Below are positions 8,224-16,231 of a DNA stretch of 64,000 nucleotides, one piece after another. Under the pieces are notes generated by a model. The model was not told where the DNA came from. It saw only the letters and a program-made list of their open reading frames with translations, and searched no databases. The translations under genes were made by a program, and so were the position numbers. Numbering within the stretch: the stretch's first letter is position 1; the number at the start of each line of letters is the position of its first letter. This DNA is from Pseudomonas sp. RIT-PI-r (GTDB lineage Bacteria > Pseudomonadota > Gammaproteobacteria > Pseudomonadales > Pseudomonadaceae), in the NCBI RefSeq assembly GCF_001297015.1, contig NZ_LIGE01000031.1, positions 1 to 64,000 of the forward strand, written 5' to 3'.

Positions 8224-9273
8224 CTATTTCGATGGCTTGGCAATGGCGCCAATTCGTCGATACACGCGCTCGGTAATATCCCCTTTAGTGTGGCCCAAGA
8301 GTAGGCTCGCATCACCGACGTCGAGGATTTCCGACGCGGCTTTCGGCCTGATGTCTCTGAACTGGAAGCCTCCTATTTTCTCCGCCAGCTGAACATCGCC
8401 TTTTTCTTCCGCTTCCTTCTTTGCCCTTTCTCTGGCGTCGTCCCATCGATCGCGGAGCATCTTGGCCGTCATCCGTTTGCCGCGTGCGCTCACTATCAAA
8501 TAGCTGCAAATGTGCTGAGCATTGCGCTCGGCCATTTTCCCGATCAGGAGGCCCAAACTGTTTGGCTCATCACCGTCAGTGATTTGGATTCGCAGCTTTT
8601 TGTGCGTCTTGTTCTGCTGCACTCCCAAGTAATTTCCCTCGACATCGTCTTTCCTCATGACCAGGACATCTGCCGGTCGTTGCCCGGTTAGATAGGCCAA
8701 GTCCATCGCGTCTTTCAGCTCTTGAGCTGCCTTCATGTAAACAGCATCCCAAACCACATCATTTGCGTAATAGTCCCTAGGTGTTTCCTTGTTTTTGCGC
8801 ACGCCTTGGCAGGGGTTTTCTTTGGTTGTCAGCCCCCATTCTCGAGCAATATTGAAAACGTGGGAGAGAGTAGCAATCTCGCGATTCGCCCGAACTTTGG
8901 CGGTTCGCGCGTCGCGGTAGCCTGCGATAGTTGCAGGGGTGATTGAGTCGATAGGAGCGCTGTCGAACATCGGGCGAAGCTGCTTGATCTCCGCCAGATT
9001 GTCCTTCTGCGTCCGCGCCGCTTTCTTCGATACGATGTCGCGTATATATCGGTCGAAGATGCCCTTCATGGTTCGTAGATCGAGCGGTTTTTCCTTAGCC
9101 TCAAGCTCTGCCCATTTGGCTCTTGCCTGGTCTAGGTCTTTGCCCAGCGGGATGGCTTTACCGGAGAGATCCAGATAGTAGTAGGAGATCCAGACCTTGC
9201 CGCTTTTACGCGTCCTGGTCCATTGATACATCCGGGGAGGCAAATTTCGAGTTTCGGCCTTGCGGGGTCGCAT
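8224..9273 (-). CDS. int: Prophage integrase (tyrosine recombinase)
   Basis: A 349-residue recombinase adjacent to attL. The C-terminal catalytic domain shows the first arginine in LTGQRPADVL, a lysine in NKTHKKLRI, the box FRDIRPKAAS (aspartate in place of the usual first histidine, seen in related phage integrases), LLGHTKGD and the tyrosine in ERVYRR. The N-terminal part carries the arm- and core-binding domains. It should catalyse attP x attB recombination at the tRNA-Ser gene. Its start nearly abuts the DUF4224 gene (1-nt gap), so the two are probably co-expressed. Confidence 0.95.
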   Translation of the reverse strand: MRPRKAETRNLPPRMYQWTRTRKSGKVWISYYYLDLSGKAIPLGKDLDQARAKWAELEAKEKPLDLRTMKGIFDRYIRDIVSKKAARTQKDNLAEIKQLRPMFDSAPIDSITPATIAGYRDARTAKVRANREIATLSHVFNIAREWGLTTKENPCQGVRKNKETPRDYYANDVVWDAVYMKAAQELKDAMDLAYLTGQRPADVLVMRKDDVEGNYLGVQQNKTHKKLRIQITDGDEPNSLGLLIGKMAERNAQHICSYLIVSARGKRMTAKMLRDRWDDARERAKKEAEEKGDVQLAEKIGGFQFRDIRPKAASEILDVGDASLLLGHTKGDITERVYRRIGAIAKPSK

Positions 9274-9274
9274 A

Positions 9275-9517
9275 TCAGTTCACTCGCGAAAAATCAGGCG
9301 TCCATACCGGTGCATCCGGCGGTGGGTTAGGGGCGGCAATGGTGGGGCCGATCATGCCCAGCTTCATGCGGGCGTACATGCGACCTACAAGGGGACGTTT
9401 GCCTCGGCTTTCGACGAAGACCCACTGGCGATCAAGAAGCCATCGGCGCTGGTAGGCGCGGGCCTTGTAGCCGGTGAGCTCCGCCAACTCTTCGTCAGAG
9501 AGGATTTCGTTTTCCAT
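9275..9517 (-). CDS. DUF4224 protein, likely excision/integration partner
   Basis: An 80-residue basic protein opening with ILSDEELAELTGYKARAYQRRWL, the DUF4224 signature. Genes of this family usually sit directly upstream of a phage integrase, as here. They are thought to act as small DNA-binding directionality or regulatory factors. An excisionase role is inferred from position only. Confidence 0.75.
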   Translation of the reverse strand: MENEILSDEELAELTGYKARAYQRRWLLDRQWVFVESRGKRPLVGRMYARMKLGMIGPTIAAPNPPPDAPVWTPDFSRVN

Positions 9518-9581
9518 TGGATGCTCCGTGCCGCGCGTGACGGCAGCAGGTGGTGATGGGTTATGACGGAGTGTTTGAGCC

Positions 9582-9788
9582 TTAGCCGCTAAACACCGTT
9601 GTGCTGGTATTGCCCTGTGTGGTCTGGTAGTTCAGTTTCGATTGAGTTGGGCGATCGCGTCCCCCGAAGCCCGCGAGAAAAACGGTGGTAGTGTCGAGAC
9701 CTGTCGTGCCAGAGATCGGCGACTTCGCCGCTGCCAAGCGCTTCACCTTGAGCAGCGCAATCGGTTTGTTGTCTCTGTTCAAAGGCAT
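9582..9788 (-). CDS. Small basic hypothetical protein
   Basis: A 68-residue threonine-rich frame (MPLNRDNKPIALLKVKRLAA start) with GAGAGG close before the ATG. A longer version from 9827 has no ribosome-binding site. An overlapping plus-strand frame exists but looks less protein-like. Not recognised; weak call. Confidence 0.3.
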   Translation of the reverse strand: MPLNRDNKPIALLKVKRLAAAKSPISGTTGLDTTTVFLAGFGGRDRPTQSKLNYQTTQGNTSTTVFSG

Positions 9789-9842
9789 ACCTCTCAATGA
9801 TAAAAAGTTAGACTGGTTGGAATTCATTAGGTGGAGTGTGCA

Positions 9843-10523
9843 ATGGGGCGGGTGCTTGCGGTTTTGGGTATTGTTCTTACTTTCGGATATTTGATTTTTA
9901 TCTGGTGGTTAGTGGGAGAACGCATTAGTTCCCTTCAAACTATGGATCTTAACGAGGTTGGTGATTTTCTAGCCGGTGCATTTGGCCCCTTGGCTATACT
10001 TTGGTTGGTGTTAGGGTTCTTTCAGCAGGGAGCGGAACTCAGACAGAGTACTGAAGCACTTAAACTGCAGGCTGAAGAATTAAAAGAGTCTGTTTTACAG
10101 CAAGCTGAACTTGCGAAAGCCACAAATCAGTCATTAAGAAATTATGAGCTTTCCCTAGAGCCAGTATTTAATTTCTACTTTGGGGGCGTTGAAGAGGAGT
10201 TTTTTGAGGGTGATTTATATATTAATAACAATTTTGTGCTCCACAACTCTGGAGCTCGCTGTGAGCATGTCTATGTTTGTGTTATGAGAAAGGATGGTAC
10301 AGAGATAGGAGCTGATAGATATCCACTCACAGAAGCAGGAGGGCGCTACCCATTAAGGATTGTGGACGTTCTGAGTGAGAACGATAGTCATGAGGTGAGA
10401 GTAGCCTACGTAAAAGCAAGCGGATTATCTGGAACTCAAATATTCGATTTCGAAAAAGTCCGGACTCACGATGATGAAGATGGTTGGTATGTGAATATTG
10501 CCAAAAGGATTTTGCCAGTGTGA
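9843..10523 (+). CDS. AT-rich cargo gene: membrane-anchored coiled-coil protein
   Basis: A 226-residue protein from the ATG at 9843, with AGGTGGAG 6 nt upstream (a GTG at 9831 is the alternative). It has two N-terminal hydrophobic spans (about 3-22 and 38-58) and a coiled coil (about 60-110, rich in E, L, Q, A). A C-terminal soluble domain of about 100 residues follows. Base composition is clearly more AT-rich than the phage genes around it, and it points against the leftward arm. Function unknown; it may form a pair with the DUF2971 gene 91 nt downstream. Confidence 0.75.
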   Translation: MGRVLAVLGIVLTFGYLIFIWWLVGERISSLQTMDLNEVGDFLAGAFGPLAILWLVLGFFQQGAELRQSTEALKLQAEELKESVLQQAELAKATNQSLRNYELSLEPVFNFYFGGVEEEFFEGDLYINNNFVLHNSGARCEHVYVCVMRKDGTEIGADRYPLTEAGGRYPLRIVDVLSENDSHEVRVAYVKASGLSGTQIFDFEKVRTHDDEDGWYVNIAKRILPV

Positions 10524-10614
10524 AATCTTTCGTTTAGTGTGCTTCAGATGTAAGGGTTGTAATCGATATTTGTTTAGTGTTGAAGTTTGTTGTGCGGGAT
10601 CTTGGAGGGTTTTA

Positions 10615-11496
10615 GTGTTGTTTAAATACAGCTCGGTAAATAAATACTCGCTAGCGAATCTGGAAAATCATCAAATTTTCTTGAATCATCACTCTTTCTT
10701 TAACGATCCGTTTGAGTGCAGATGTTCAATACTGACAGGATTCCCCAGCCTTGAAGATACGTCCGGCCGGTTTGCCGATATTCTTCGAGCATGGGGGTTT
10801 GAAAAAACGGATGATAAGGATGCCCTAGAAAACTATGAAGAATACATTTCCAGTCTAGATGGTGCTGAGCCAGATATCGAACATTACATCGAGAGCGCAC
10901 GAATCACTTGTTTCAGTAAAAGATCTGATAATGTTCTCATGTGGGGTCATTATGCTGACGGTCTTCGAGGGTTCTGTATTGAATATGATGCGGATTTGAT
11001 AGTCGATGCTCAAGAAAATACTAATATTTACCAAGTGCTGTATGCAGAATTGCCTTCAGTGGTCGATGCTTCTGTTATGGCGGTCTTGCATGATCAGTGG
11101 TATTTCAATAATGAAGCTTTTAGTGAGGTGGAGGCATTGGCAAAACGTTTGAGTCAAGATCGAGTTTATGAGCTGTCTTTGTATGAGAATGGAATAAAAA
11201 GTTCTCATTTTCAAATTCAAGAGTTATACCAAAAAATGCTTGCCACAAAACCTCTAGCTTGGAGTTATGAGGAGGAGTTACGTTTGATTGAATGCGCCCC
11301 GCGAGAGGACTGCTCGGGAATTACTATGTTTTATCCTAGATCCGCGGTTAAATCAGTGGTTCTCGGCGAGAGGATTACGAAAGACCATGAGCAAGCTCTT
11401 GTTAGCATAGTTTCTAAAAATTTTCCTACTGCCAAAATAAAGAAAGCTATTAGGGTTAACGGCAGCTTTGACGTCCACATTGTCGACTATATTTGA
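10615..11496 (+). CDS. DUF2971 family protein
   Basis: A protein of about 293 residues from GTG 10615 (TTG 10618 is possible) behind GGAGGG. Family landmarks are visible: LFKYSSV near the start, FFNDPFECRCS around residue 30, then ITCFSKRSDNVLMWGHYADGLRGFCIEYD. DUF2971 has no established activity. It is AT-rich, like the membrane/coiled-coil gene just upstream, with no phage-structural role apparent; it looks like accessory cargo. Confidence 0.8.
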   Translation: MLFKYSSVNKYSLANLENHQIFLNHHSFFNDPFECRCSILTGFPSLEDTSGRFADILRAWGFEKTDDKDALENYEEYISSLDGAEPDIEHYIESARITCFSKRSDNVLMWGHYADGLRGFCIEYDADLIVDAQENTNIYQVLYAELPSVVDASVMAVLHDQWYFNNEAFSEVEALAKRLSQDRVYELSLYENGIKSSHFQIQELYQKMLATKPLAWSYEEELRLIECAPREDCSGITMFYPRSAVKSVVLGERITKDHEQALVSIVSKNFPTAKIKKAIRVNGSFDVHIVDYI

Positions 11497-12419
11497 TCTC
11501 TTGGCTCAGGCAATAATGTTGAATGCTGTTGCTGCCACTCGCGGAACTTGTCCATTGCCAAGGGCTTTAATTCGGTCCACCCGATGGGCCACCCCATCAG
11601 CCACTCGACCCATTCCGGGTTCAGTTGGCCACCGTCGGAAGCCATCACCGCGTGATCGAGCCGGTCGTTCGATCGGTCTGCTCCGGACTTGCGGATCAGC
11701 GCCGCCGGCGACGATCCTTTCGCCATGCTTGCCACAGGCGTCGGCCAGGTGTGAACTGCATCCCTCAACCGAATGTGGTGGCCGCCCGCTTTCCGTTTGT
11801 GGCCACTCTGTGATCCGCCGCTGCATTCCGTCGAAGTCGACGTGGTCCATAGTCGAACTGCCGAGACGAGACTCGGTGATCGTCGGTTGCGTTCCGAGGG
11901 ACAATCCCCGCGCCGGCTGTCTCCCGCCAACGGCGTTGGCAACAAGCCAGATCCTGTCCCGCTGATGGGGCGCTCCGCAGTCGGATGCTGAAACAATGCA
12001 CCACTGCGCGTCATACCCCATTTCGGCAAGGTCACTGAGGACCAGTGCAAGTCCTCTTCCCACAAGCAGAGGTGAGTTTTCCAAGTAGACGAGCTCAGGT
12101 CGTACCTCGCCAATGATTCGCGCCATTTCACGCCAGAGCCCGGAGCGGGCGCCGTCGATACCGGCGCCAGTCCCGGCAGCTGAAATGTCTTGACACGGGA
12201 ATCCGCCAGAAACCACGTCAACAAGGCCTCGCCATGGTCTTCCGTCAAAACTGCACACGTCAGACCAAATCGGGAAAGTTGGGAGGGCTCGATCGTTTTG
12301 TCGTTGCGCCAGAACTTGTGCTGAGTAGGCTTCACGCTCAACGGCGCAGACGGTGCGCCAGCCGAGGAGGTGGCCTCCGAGTATTCCGCCACCAGAGCCT
12401 GCGAAAAGAGCCAGCTCAT
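11487..12419 (-). CDS. Overprinted second reading frame across the cytosine methyltransferase gene
   Basis: A 310-codon same-strand frame beginning ATGAGC 4 nt after the methyltransferase ATG. One GGAGG serves both starts: spacing is 4 nt to the first and 8 nt to this one. The translation has protein-like blocks: LSSSTWKTHLCLWEEDLHWS, LPKWGMTRSG, GSGLLPTPLAGD, and near the end GGQLNPEWVEWLMGWPIGWT. I recall very similar LNPxWVEWLMGWPxGWT proteins in other phages. Whether they are made, or are annotation shadows of methyltransferase genes, is unresolved. Confidence 0.5.
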   Translation of the reverse strand: MSWLFSQALVAEYSEATSSAGAPSAPLSVKPTQHKFWRNDKTIEPSQLSRFGLTCAVLTEDHGEALLTWFLADSRVKTFQLPGLAPVSTAPAPGSGVKWRESLARYDLSSSTWKTHLCLWEEDLHWSSVTLPKWGMTRSGALFQHPTAERPISGTGSGLLPTPLAGDSRRGDCPSERNRRSPSLVSAVRLWTTSTSTECSGGSQSGHKRKAGGHHIRLRDAVHTWPTPVASMAKGSSPAALIRKSGADRSNDRLDHAVMASDGGQLNPEWVEWLMGWPIGWTELKPLAMDKFREWQQQHSTLLPEPRDQI

Positions 12420-12423
12420 TCAT
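11506..12423 (-). CDS. Phage C5 cytosine DNA methyltransferase
   Basis: A 305-residue protein from the ATG at 12423. Motif I-like segment LALFAGSGGGILGG is at the start. Motif IV is GGFPCQDIS with the catalytic cysteine. Motif VI reads LENSPLL, and motif VIII is DCGAPHQRDRIWLVA. The C-terminal motif is RIKALGNGQVP. It should add a methyl group to C5 of cytosine in a short target; there is no restriction enzyme beside it, so protection of phage DNA is the likely role. The whole gene is overlapped by a second long frame (11487-12419). Confidence 0.92.
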   Translation of the reverse strand: MNELALFAGSGGGILGGHLLGWRTVCAVEREAYSAQVLAQRQNDRALPTFPIWSDVCSFDGRPWRGLVDVVSGGFPCQDISAAGTGAGIDGARSGLWREMARIIGEVRPELVYLENSPLLVGRGLALVLSDLAEMGYDAQWCIVSASDCGAPHQRDRIWLVANAVGGRQPARGLSLGTQPTITESRLGSSTMDHVDFDGMQRRITEWPQTESGRPPHSVEGCSSHLADACGKHGERIVAGGADPQVRSRPIERPARSRGDGFRRWPTEPGMGRVADGVAHRVDRIKALGNGQVPRVAATAFNIIA

Positions 12424-12633
12424 TGATCCTCCGTACACCAGTAGGACTCGCCAGCTGGCATGATTCGTATAAGTGGGTGTGCGTGTCGAGCAGCATTCTT
12501 CAGTGCTCGAGTGCTCGGCTTTCGTTGCAGCTTCAATCCCGCCACAGGCACGGCCGTACGTGATCTATCATGTAAAGGCCACTGGCTGGTATGCTTCGGG
12601 TTGGGTGATTGGAAACTTTTTATGAGTTAAGTT

Positions 12634-13239
12634 ATGGCTAATTGGATTGAAGATAATGCAGCTAAAAGTATCATTGGGTATACCTTTGTGATTTCGGCAG
12701 CAGTGTGGGGTGTTTCAAGCTTTATACTTGACGGAAATAAAGTCAGTGCCTATATGGCTGTTGCGGAACAATATAAGACTAAGGTTTCGGTTCTTGAGGG
12801 TGAAGTGTCAAATTTGAAGTCTGAGAACGAGCGGTATCGGTCATGGCTCTTGCAAGACCCCAAATCTTTTCCGACCTTGGAATCAAAAATACGAAATCTT
12901 GAAGTTGCGTTGGTTGAAGCGAATAAACGCCCAGCTGTCGAGATTGAAGATAAGCCTCCTGCTCCTCAGCTTTACGAGTTTTCCAGAAGCTTCTACAAAG
13001 GCGAATCGTTTGTTGATCCAAAAACAAAGGCTGTCATTGGTGTTTCCGATGTTACAAAGGAATATACCGCTGATGCTGTTTTAGTTTTGCCTGGCGGCGA
13101 GAAAAAATTTCTAAAAGGCGTGAGACCAGGCACTACTTGGGAGTTTAGTAAGGGTGATAAGAAATACAATTTAACCTTGGAAACGGTTAATTGGCTGACT
13201 AACGAGTTGAAGGCCTCTGTTTCCGAGGTGTCGGATTGA
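12634..13239 (+). CDS. AT-rich cargo gene: single-span membrane protein with coiled coil
   Basis: A 201-residue protein. One N-terminal hydrophobic span (about 13-31, IIGYTFVISAAVWGVSSFIL) is followed by a coiled coil (about 45-92) and a C-terminal, probably beta-rich domain of about 90 residues. AT-rich and on the plus strand, opposite the phage genes around it. Not recognised; it looks like accessory cargo expressed in the lysogen. Confidence 0.7.
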   Translation: MANWIEDNAAKSIIGYTFVISAAVWGVSSFILDGNKVSAYMAVAEQYKTKVSVLEGEVSNLKSENERYRSWLLQDPKSFPTLESKIRNLEVALVEANKRPAVEIEDKPPAPQLYEFSRSFYKGESFVDPKTKAVIGVSDVTKEYTADAVLVLPGGEKKFLKGVRPGTTWEFSKGDKKYNLTLETVNWLTNELKASVSEVSD

Positions 13240-13285
13240 TCGATAACCACTTGACTAAGAGGGCGCTGGCGGGCAGCGCGGAGGA

Positions 13286-13393
13286 TCAGGCGTCCGCAGC
13301 GCGCTCCAGCTGATCGACTAGCTGAGTCGGCACACTCTTAATCATCAAGGTGCCAGCCTCGATCTTGTGGATGACGCTGTGGAGAACAGGCAT
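13286..13393 (-). CDS. Very small ORF with strong ribosome-binding site
   Basis: A 35-residue frame (MPVLHSVIHKIEAGTLMIKS start) with GGAGG 8 nt before the ATG. The first ten residues faintly recall the start of the nucleoid-associated protein NdpA/YejK, so it could be a remnant or an unrelated peptide. Confidence 0.3.
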   Translation of the reverse strand: MPVLHSVIHKIEAGTLMIKSVPTQLVDQLERAADA

Positions 13394-13496
13394 TCCGGTT
13401 GCCTCCGGTAGGCGCCGCCCTCCGTGACCGGTGGTGGCAATTTGGTTTGGGGTGGGGTATTGCGGGTGACCGGCATGGAGCCGGAAGGAGCAGGCT

Positions 13497-13916
13497 TTGA
13501 GTGGGAACGAAAGAAGTCTAATCGCGCTCGCGGCTTTTCGAGAAAGCAGTGACAAGTTTGACCATCTTGTCTTCGCCTTGATATTTGCAACCATAGGATT
13601 TCTTGTTCAAACAATCCCGTTCGGTAGGATAGGGTTGAACGTAGAAACCATGTACCTATACGCACTTATGCTGTTTGGCTGCGCAGGAGTCTGTGCGTTC
13701 AAGCGCGCGGAGTGGGCTATACAGACACATGCAAAAAATCACGCAATGCTCGACGCCCTCGAAAAACAAAAGGAGGCTGACTACCTCGGCAACCGCATAG
13801 CTTTAGACAAATGCCAGCTGAAGACCTATCGGTATTACAGAGCTAGAAACATCTTCATTTTCACGGGGCTTGTCTGCTTTATCATCACGAAAGTATTTGA
13901 GCAGTACCTGAAGTGA
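13497..13916 (+). CDS. Cargo gene: three-span membrane protein
   Basis: A 139-residue protein from TTG 13497 with AAGGAGC just upstream. Hydrophobic segments at about 22-42, 50-67 and 114-134 flank a charged, helical cytoplasmic-type loop (EKQKEADYLGNRIALDKCQLKTYRYY). Plus strand, opposite to the leftward phage genes. No family recognised. Confidence 0.65.
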   Translation: MSGNERSLIALAAFRESSDKFDHLVFALIFATIGFLVQTIPFGRIGLNVETMYLYALMLFGCAGVCAFKRAEWAIQTHAKNHAMLDALEKQKEADYLGNRIALDKCQLKTYRYYRARNIFIFTGLVCFIITKVFEQYLK

Positions 13917-14231
13917 TTAGCGCCCGTCGCGTTCGATCCGGAGGGCTTCGCGATCGAATGCGAGTTTCAATTTCCGCGACACGTTTTCGGGAATCACATA
14001 TTCGTGTCGCGGGGGAGTGAGCAAGGGAAGGGCACCGCCCGGGCCAAGGCCGTGCAAGTGGTGAATCATCAGAGTGATCGCCTCGCCCTGTTCCTCGGTG
14101 CCGCTCCAAGCCATCAGATCAGCAAGGGCTTGGCGCGTGCCGGCCATTGCGTGGAATCTGATTTCCTCTTCGCCGCGCTCCTTCCTCTTCGCCGCGGCTT
14201 TCGCTGAGCGATCTGCATTGCTCTTGGCCAT
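13917..14231 (-). CDS. Phage hypothetical protein, basic N-terminus
   Basis: A 104-residue protein with an alanine/lysine/arginine-rich start (MAKSNADRSAKAAAKRKERG). A helical segment follows that includes AGTRQALADLMAWSG. It may bind nucleic acid, but nothing specific is recognisable. GC-rich like the phage core and part of the leftward arm. Its stop abuts the end of the convergent membrane-protein gene. Confidence 0.6.
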   Translation of the reverse strand: MAKSNADRSAKAAAKRKERGEEEIRFHAMAGTRQALADLMAWSGTEEQGEAITLMIHHLHGLGPGGALPLLTPPRHEYVIPENVSRKLKLAFDREALRIERDGR

Positions 14232-14312
14232 GGCCTACCTCTTCAATTCCGCTGGCCGGCTCGTCACCAGGTGGTGTATCTATGACTCACCTCACACTGG
14301 CAGGAGGCCGAC

Positions 14313-14501
14313 ATGAGGTTGCAGAGCGATTTTGATGCGCTAGCGGCGATCGAAAAGGATGCTAAAGCGATGCTGAAACGGATAGGGCTGCCGGACGACG
14401 CGGTGAAGCTGGAGGTGGTCGTGTTTCTTCGGGACGTGATCGACTTGGCTAGCTACATGGAGTCGACGCATCGGCTCGTTGAGCCGCCGAGCTTTGTCTG
14501 A
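14313..14501 (+). CDS. Small hypothetical protein
   Basis: A 62-residue helical, acidic protein with AGGAGG 6 nt before the ATG. No membrane segment or known motif is visible. It precedes a small membrane-protein gene on the same strand. Confidence 0.55.
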   Translation: MRLQSDFDALAAIEKDAKAMLKRIGLPDDAVKLEVVVFLRDVIDLASYMESTHRLVEPPSFV

Positions 14502-14569
14502 GCTGGAGTATTGCCGATCATTGCGGTATTTGTGTTCGGCCCGGCATGGAGCCGGTTCTAGGAGGCGTT

Positions 14570-14836
14570 ATGGGCTGTGTTTTTTACGTGAACTTGGCTT
14601 CGCTTTTCTTTGGGTTACTGTCGGCGATATTTTGGGTTGTCTCGGCTATCGTAAAAGCACCTCCACCGCCTGGATATGAAGGGGTAAAGAATGCTGATAC
14701 CTGGAAGGCTACTATCGTTGATGGGGGAGAGCTGTACGGTACGTTGAGGCTGCAATCCAAGTGGAACAGCAGAGCTGCATTTGCTGCGGCGGCAACCGTA
14801 CTGCTTCAGATTGTAGCCAACATGCTGAGCATCTGA
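14570..14836 (+). CDS. Cargo gene: small two-span membrane protein
   Basis: An 88-residue protein from the ATG at 14570 with AGGAGG 5 nt upstream. It has hydrophobic spans at about 3-28 and 66-86 and a proline-rich linker (KAPPPPGYEG). The loop could reach either side of the inner membrane. Function unknown. Confidence 0.6.
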   Translation: MGCVFYVNLASLFFGLLSAIFWVVSAIVKAPPPPGYEGVKNADTWKATIVDGGELYGTLRLQSKWNSRAAFAAAATVLLQIVANMLSI

Positions 14837-14842
14837 ACGCCC

Positions 14843-15244
14843 TCAGGCGCGCCGGACTTTGAAGTGGAGCATTGCCCTGATGCTGTGCCAGTAATCCTGA
14901 AGCCGCTCGTAGGCCTTGTATTTGGCCTGGCTTCGGTTCGCTGCCCACACCCTGTCATGATCCGCGCGGGCTTCCCGGCTCCAGTGCAGATCATCCCAGT
15001 CATGCTTGAACGGCAGGACCAGCCACTCTTTCAGCGGAAGTGTCTCGGCCATTTCGCCGTATTGCATTTCGTGCGTGGGGTGGTAGTTGACGATGCGCTT
15101 CTTCGGGTCTTCGTCTAGCACCACGCCGATGTAGTGGCCGCGATCGGCCAGGATCACACCGGTCTTTCCGTAGGCGATGACGCGACGGCCAATTTCGGCT
15201 CGCACCTGATGGTGCTGCGGCACGTATTCGCAGTTGTGGCTCAT
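14843..15244 (-). CDS. Phage hypothetical protein
   Basis: A 133-residue soluble protein from the ATG at 15244 (GGAG 7 nt upstream). A longer frame from 15289 is less likely. It is rich in histidine, tryptophan and aromatics (HWSREARADHDRVWAANRSQ). It belongs to the leftward arm and has phage-like GC content. I do not recognise a function. Confidence 0.6.
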   Translation of the reverse strand: MSHNCEYVPQHHQVRAEIGRRVIAYGKTGVILADRGHYIGVVLDEDPKKRIVNYHPTHEMQYGEMAETLPLKEWLVLPFKHDWDDLHWSREARADHDRVWAANRSQAKYKAYERLQDYWHSIRAMLHFKVRRA

Positions 15245-15351
15245 GATTATCTCCAAACAGTTGAGGCCCTCCGTAATCGGATACGGCATGGTGGCAAAAG
15301 GATATTGTTTGTTGTACCTTGCTCCGATTAAGAATCAAGGAGTGCGGTGTG

Positions 15352-16194
15352 ATGTGGGATTACCTGCGAAGTGATATCTGGAAACTAGCTAAAGCACTAA
15401 TTATTATTTTTGTTGTGGCGTTGGTGTCTTGGAAGTTGGTAGTTTCAGCAAATTTTGTTAGCGTTGACTTTGCTACTCTTTTGTCCGTGCTGTTAGCGTT
15501 TTTTTCAGTTGGGTTGTCAGTGGCGTTTTATTTTAAAGCTACAGATACAAGCAATGCGTTTTACGATAATACCTATAAGTTTACTCAGGATATCGCTGGT
15601 TTGTTGGTGAAGATTGAAAGTGGTTTTGGCGAAAAGTTGAAAAGCATTGATGAAAATTATGGTCGTATGCGTGGTTATTTCGAAAGCGGTACGACGGCTA
15701 CCTCTAATGGTTTAAAAGCTGATCTTCAGCAGGAAAAGCAAGAGTTTGAGAGGGTTTTAAAAGAACGCGAAGATCTGATTAAGGATCTTCTAGAGAGAGC
15801 GAATATTCAGGATGAAGAGCGCGAAAAGTTTCGTCATGTTTTATCTGAAAAAGATGAGGCGTTAAAAAAGCTGAATAATGAAGTTTCAAAACTATCGAAG
15901 AAAGTCACTCTTGATAGAATGATGCGATCTTCAGAGCGAAAGGGTGAGTTGTCTCGAGTTGAGGAGTTTGTAGAATCTATAATTGTCCCTGAGTTTTATA
16001 AAAACACGCGGATGGTAAGCGCGGACGGGGTAAAAACTAAATTCAGCAAACTCGCTGGTACGTACCCAGCTCTCTTTTTGGCTGATATGGAAGAACTAGG
16101 TTTTTATCAGGATGACGAATTGACCGATGAGGGTGTGAGTTTTATCCGTGAAATAAAGTCTAGAATGGTAAAGAACCGTGATCTTACATGGTGA
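15352..16194 (+). CDS. AT-rich cargo gene: membrane protein with long coiled coil and C-terminal domain
   Basis: A 280-residue protein from the ATG at 15352, with AAGGAG upstream. Two hydrophobic spans lie near the N-terminus (about 11-29 and 38-58). A coiled coil follows (about 110-185; EKQEFERVLKEREDLIKDLL). The C-terminal ~80 residues look like a winged-helix or sensor-type fold (VKTKFSKLAGTYPALFLADM). Strongly AT-rich and opposite to its phage neighbours. The layout suggests a membrane-tethered sensor or effector, but this is inference. Confidence 0.72.
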   Translation: MWDYLRSDIWKLAKALIIIFVVALVSWKLVVSANFVSVDFATLLSVLLAFFSVGLSVAFYFKATDTSNAFYDNTYKFTQDIAGLLVKIESGFGEKLKSIDENYGRMRGYFESGTTATSNGLKADLQQEKQEFERVLKEREDLIKDLLERANIQDEEREKFRHVLSEKDEALKKLNNEVSKLSKKVTLDRMMRSSERKGELSRVEEFVESIIVPEFYKNTRMVSADGVKTKFSKLAGTYPALFLADMEELGFYQDDELTDEGVSFIREIKSRMVKNRDLTW

Positions 16195-16231
16195 AAGCTC
16201 GCTTAACTGGGATTGGGTTGTGGTACGCCGA

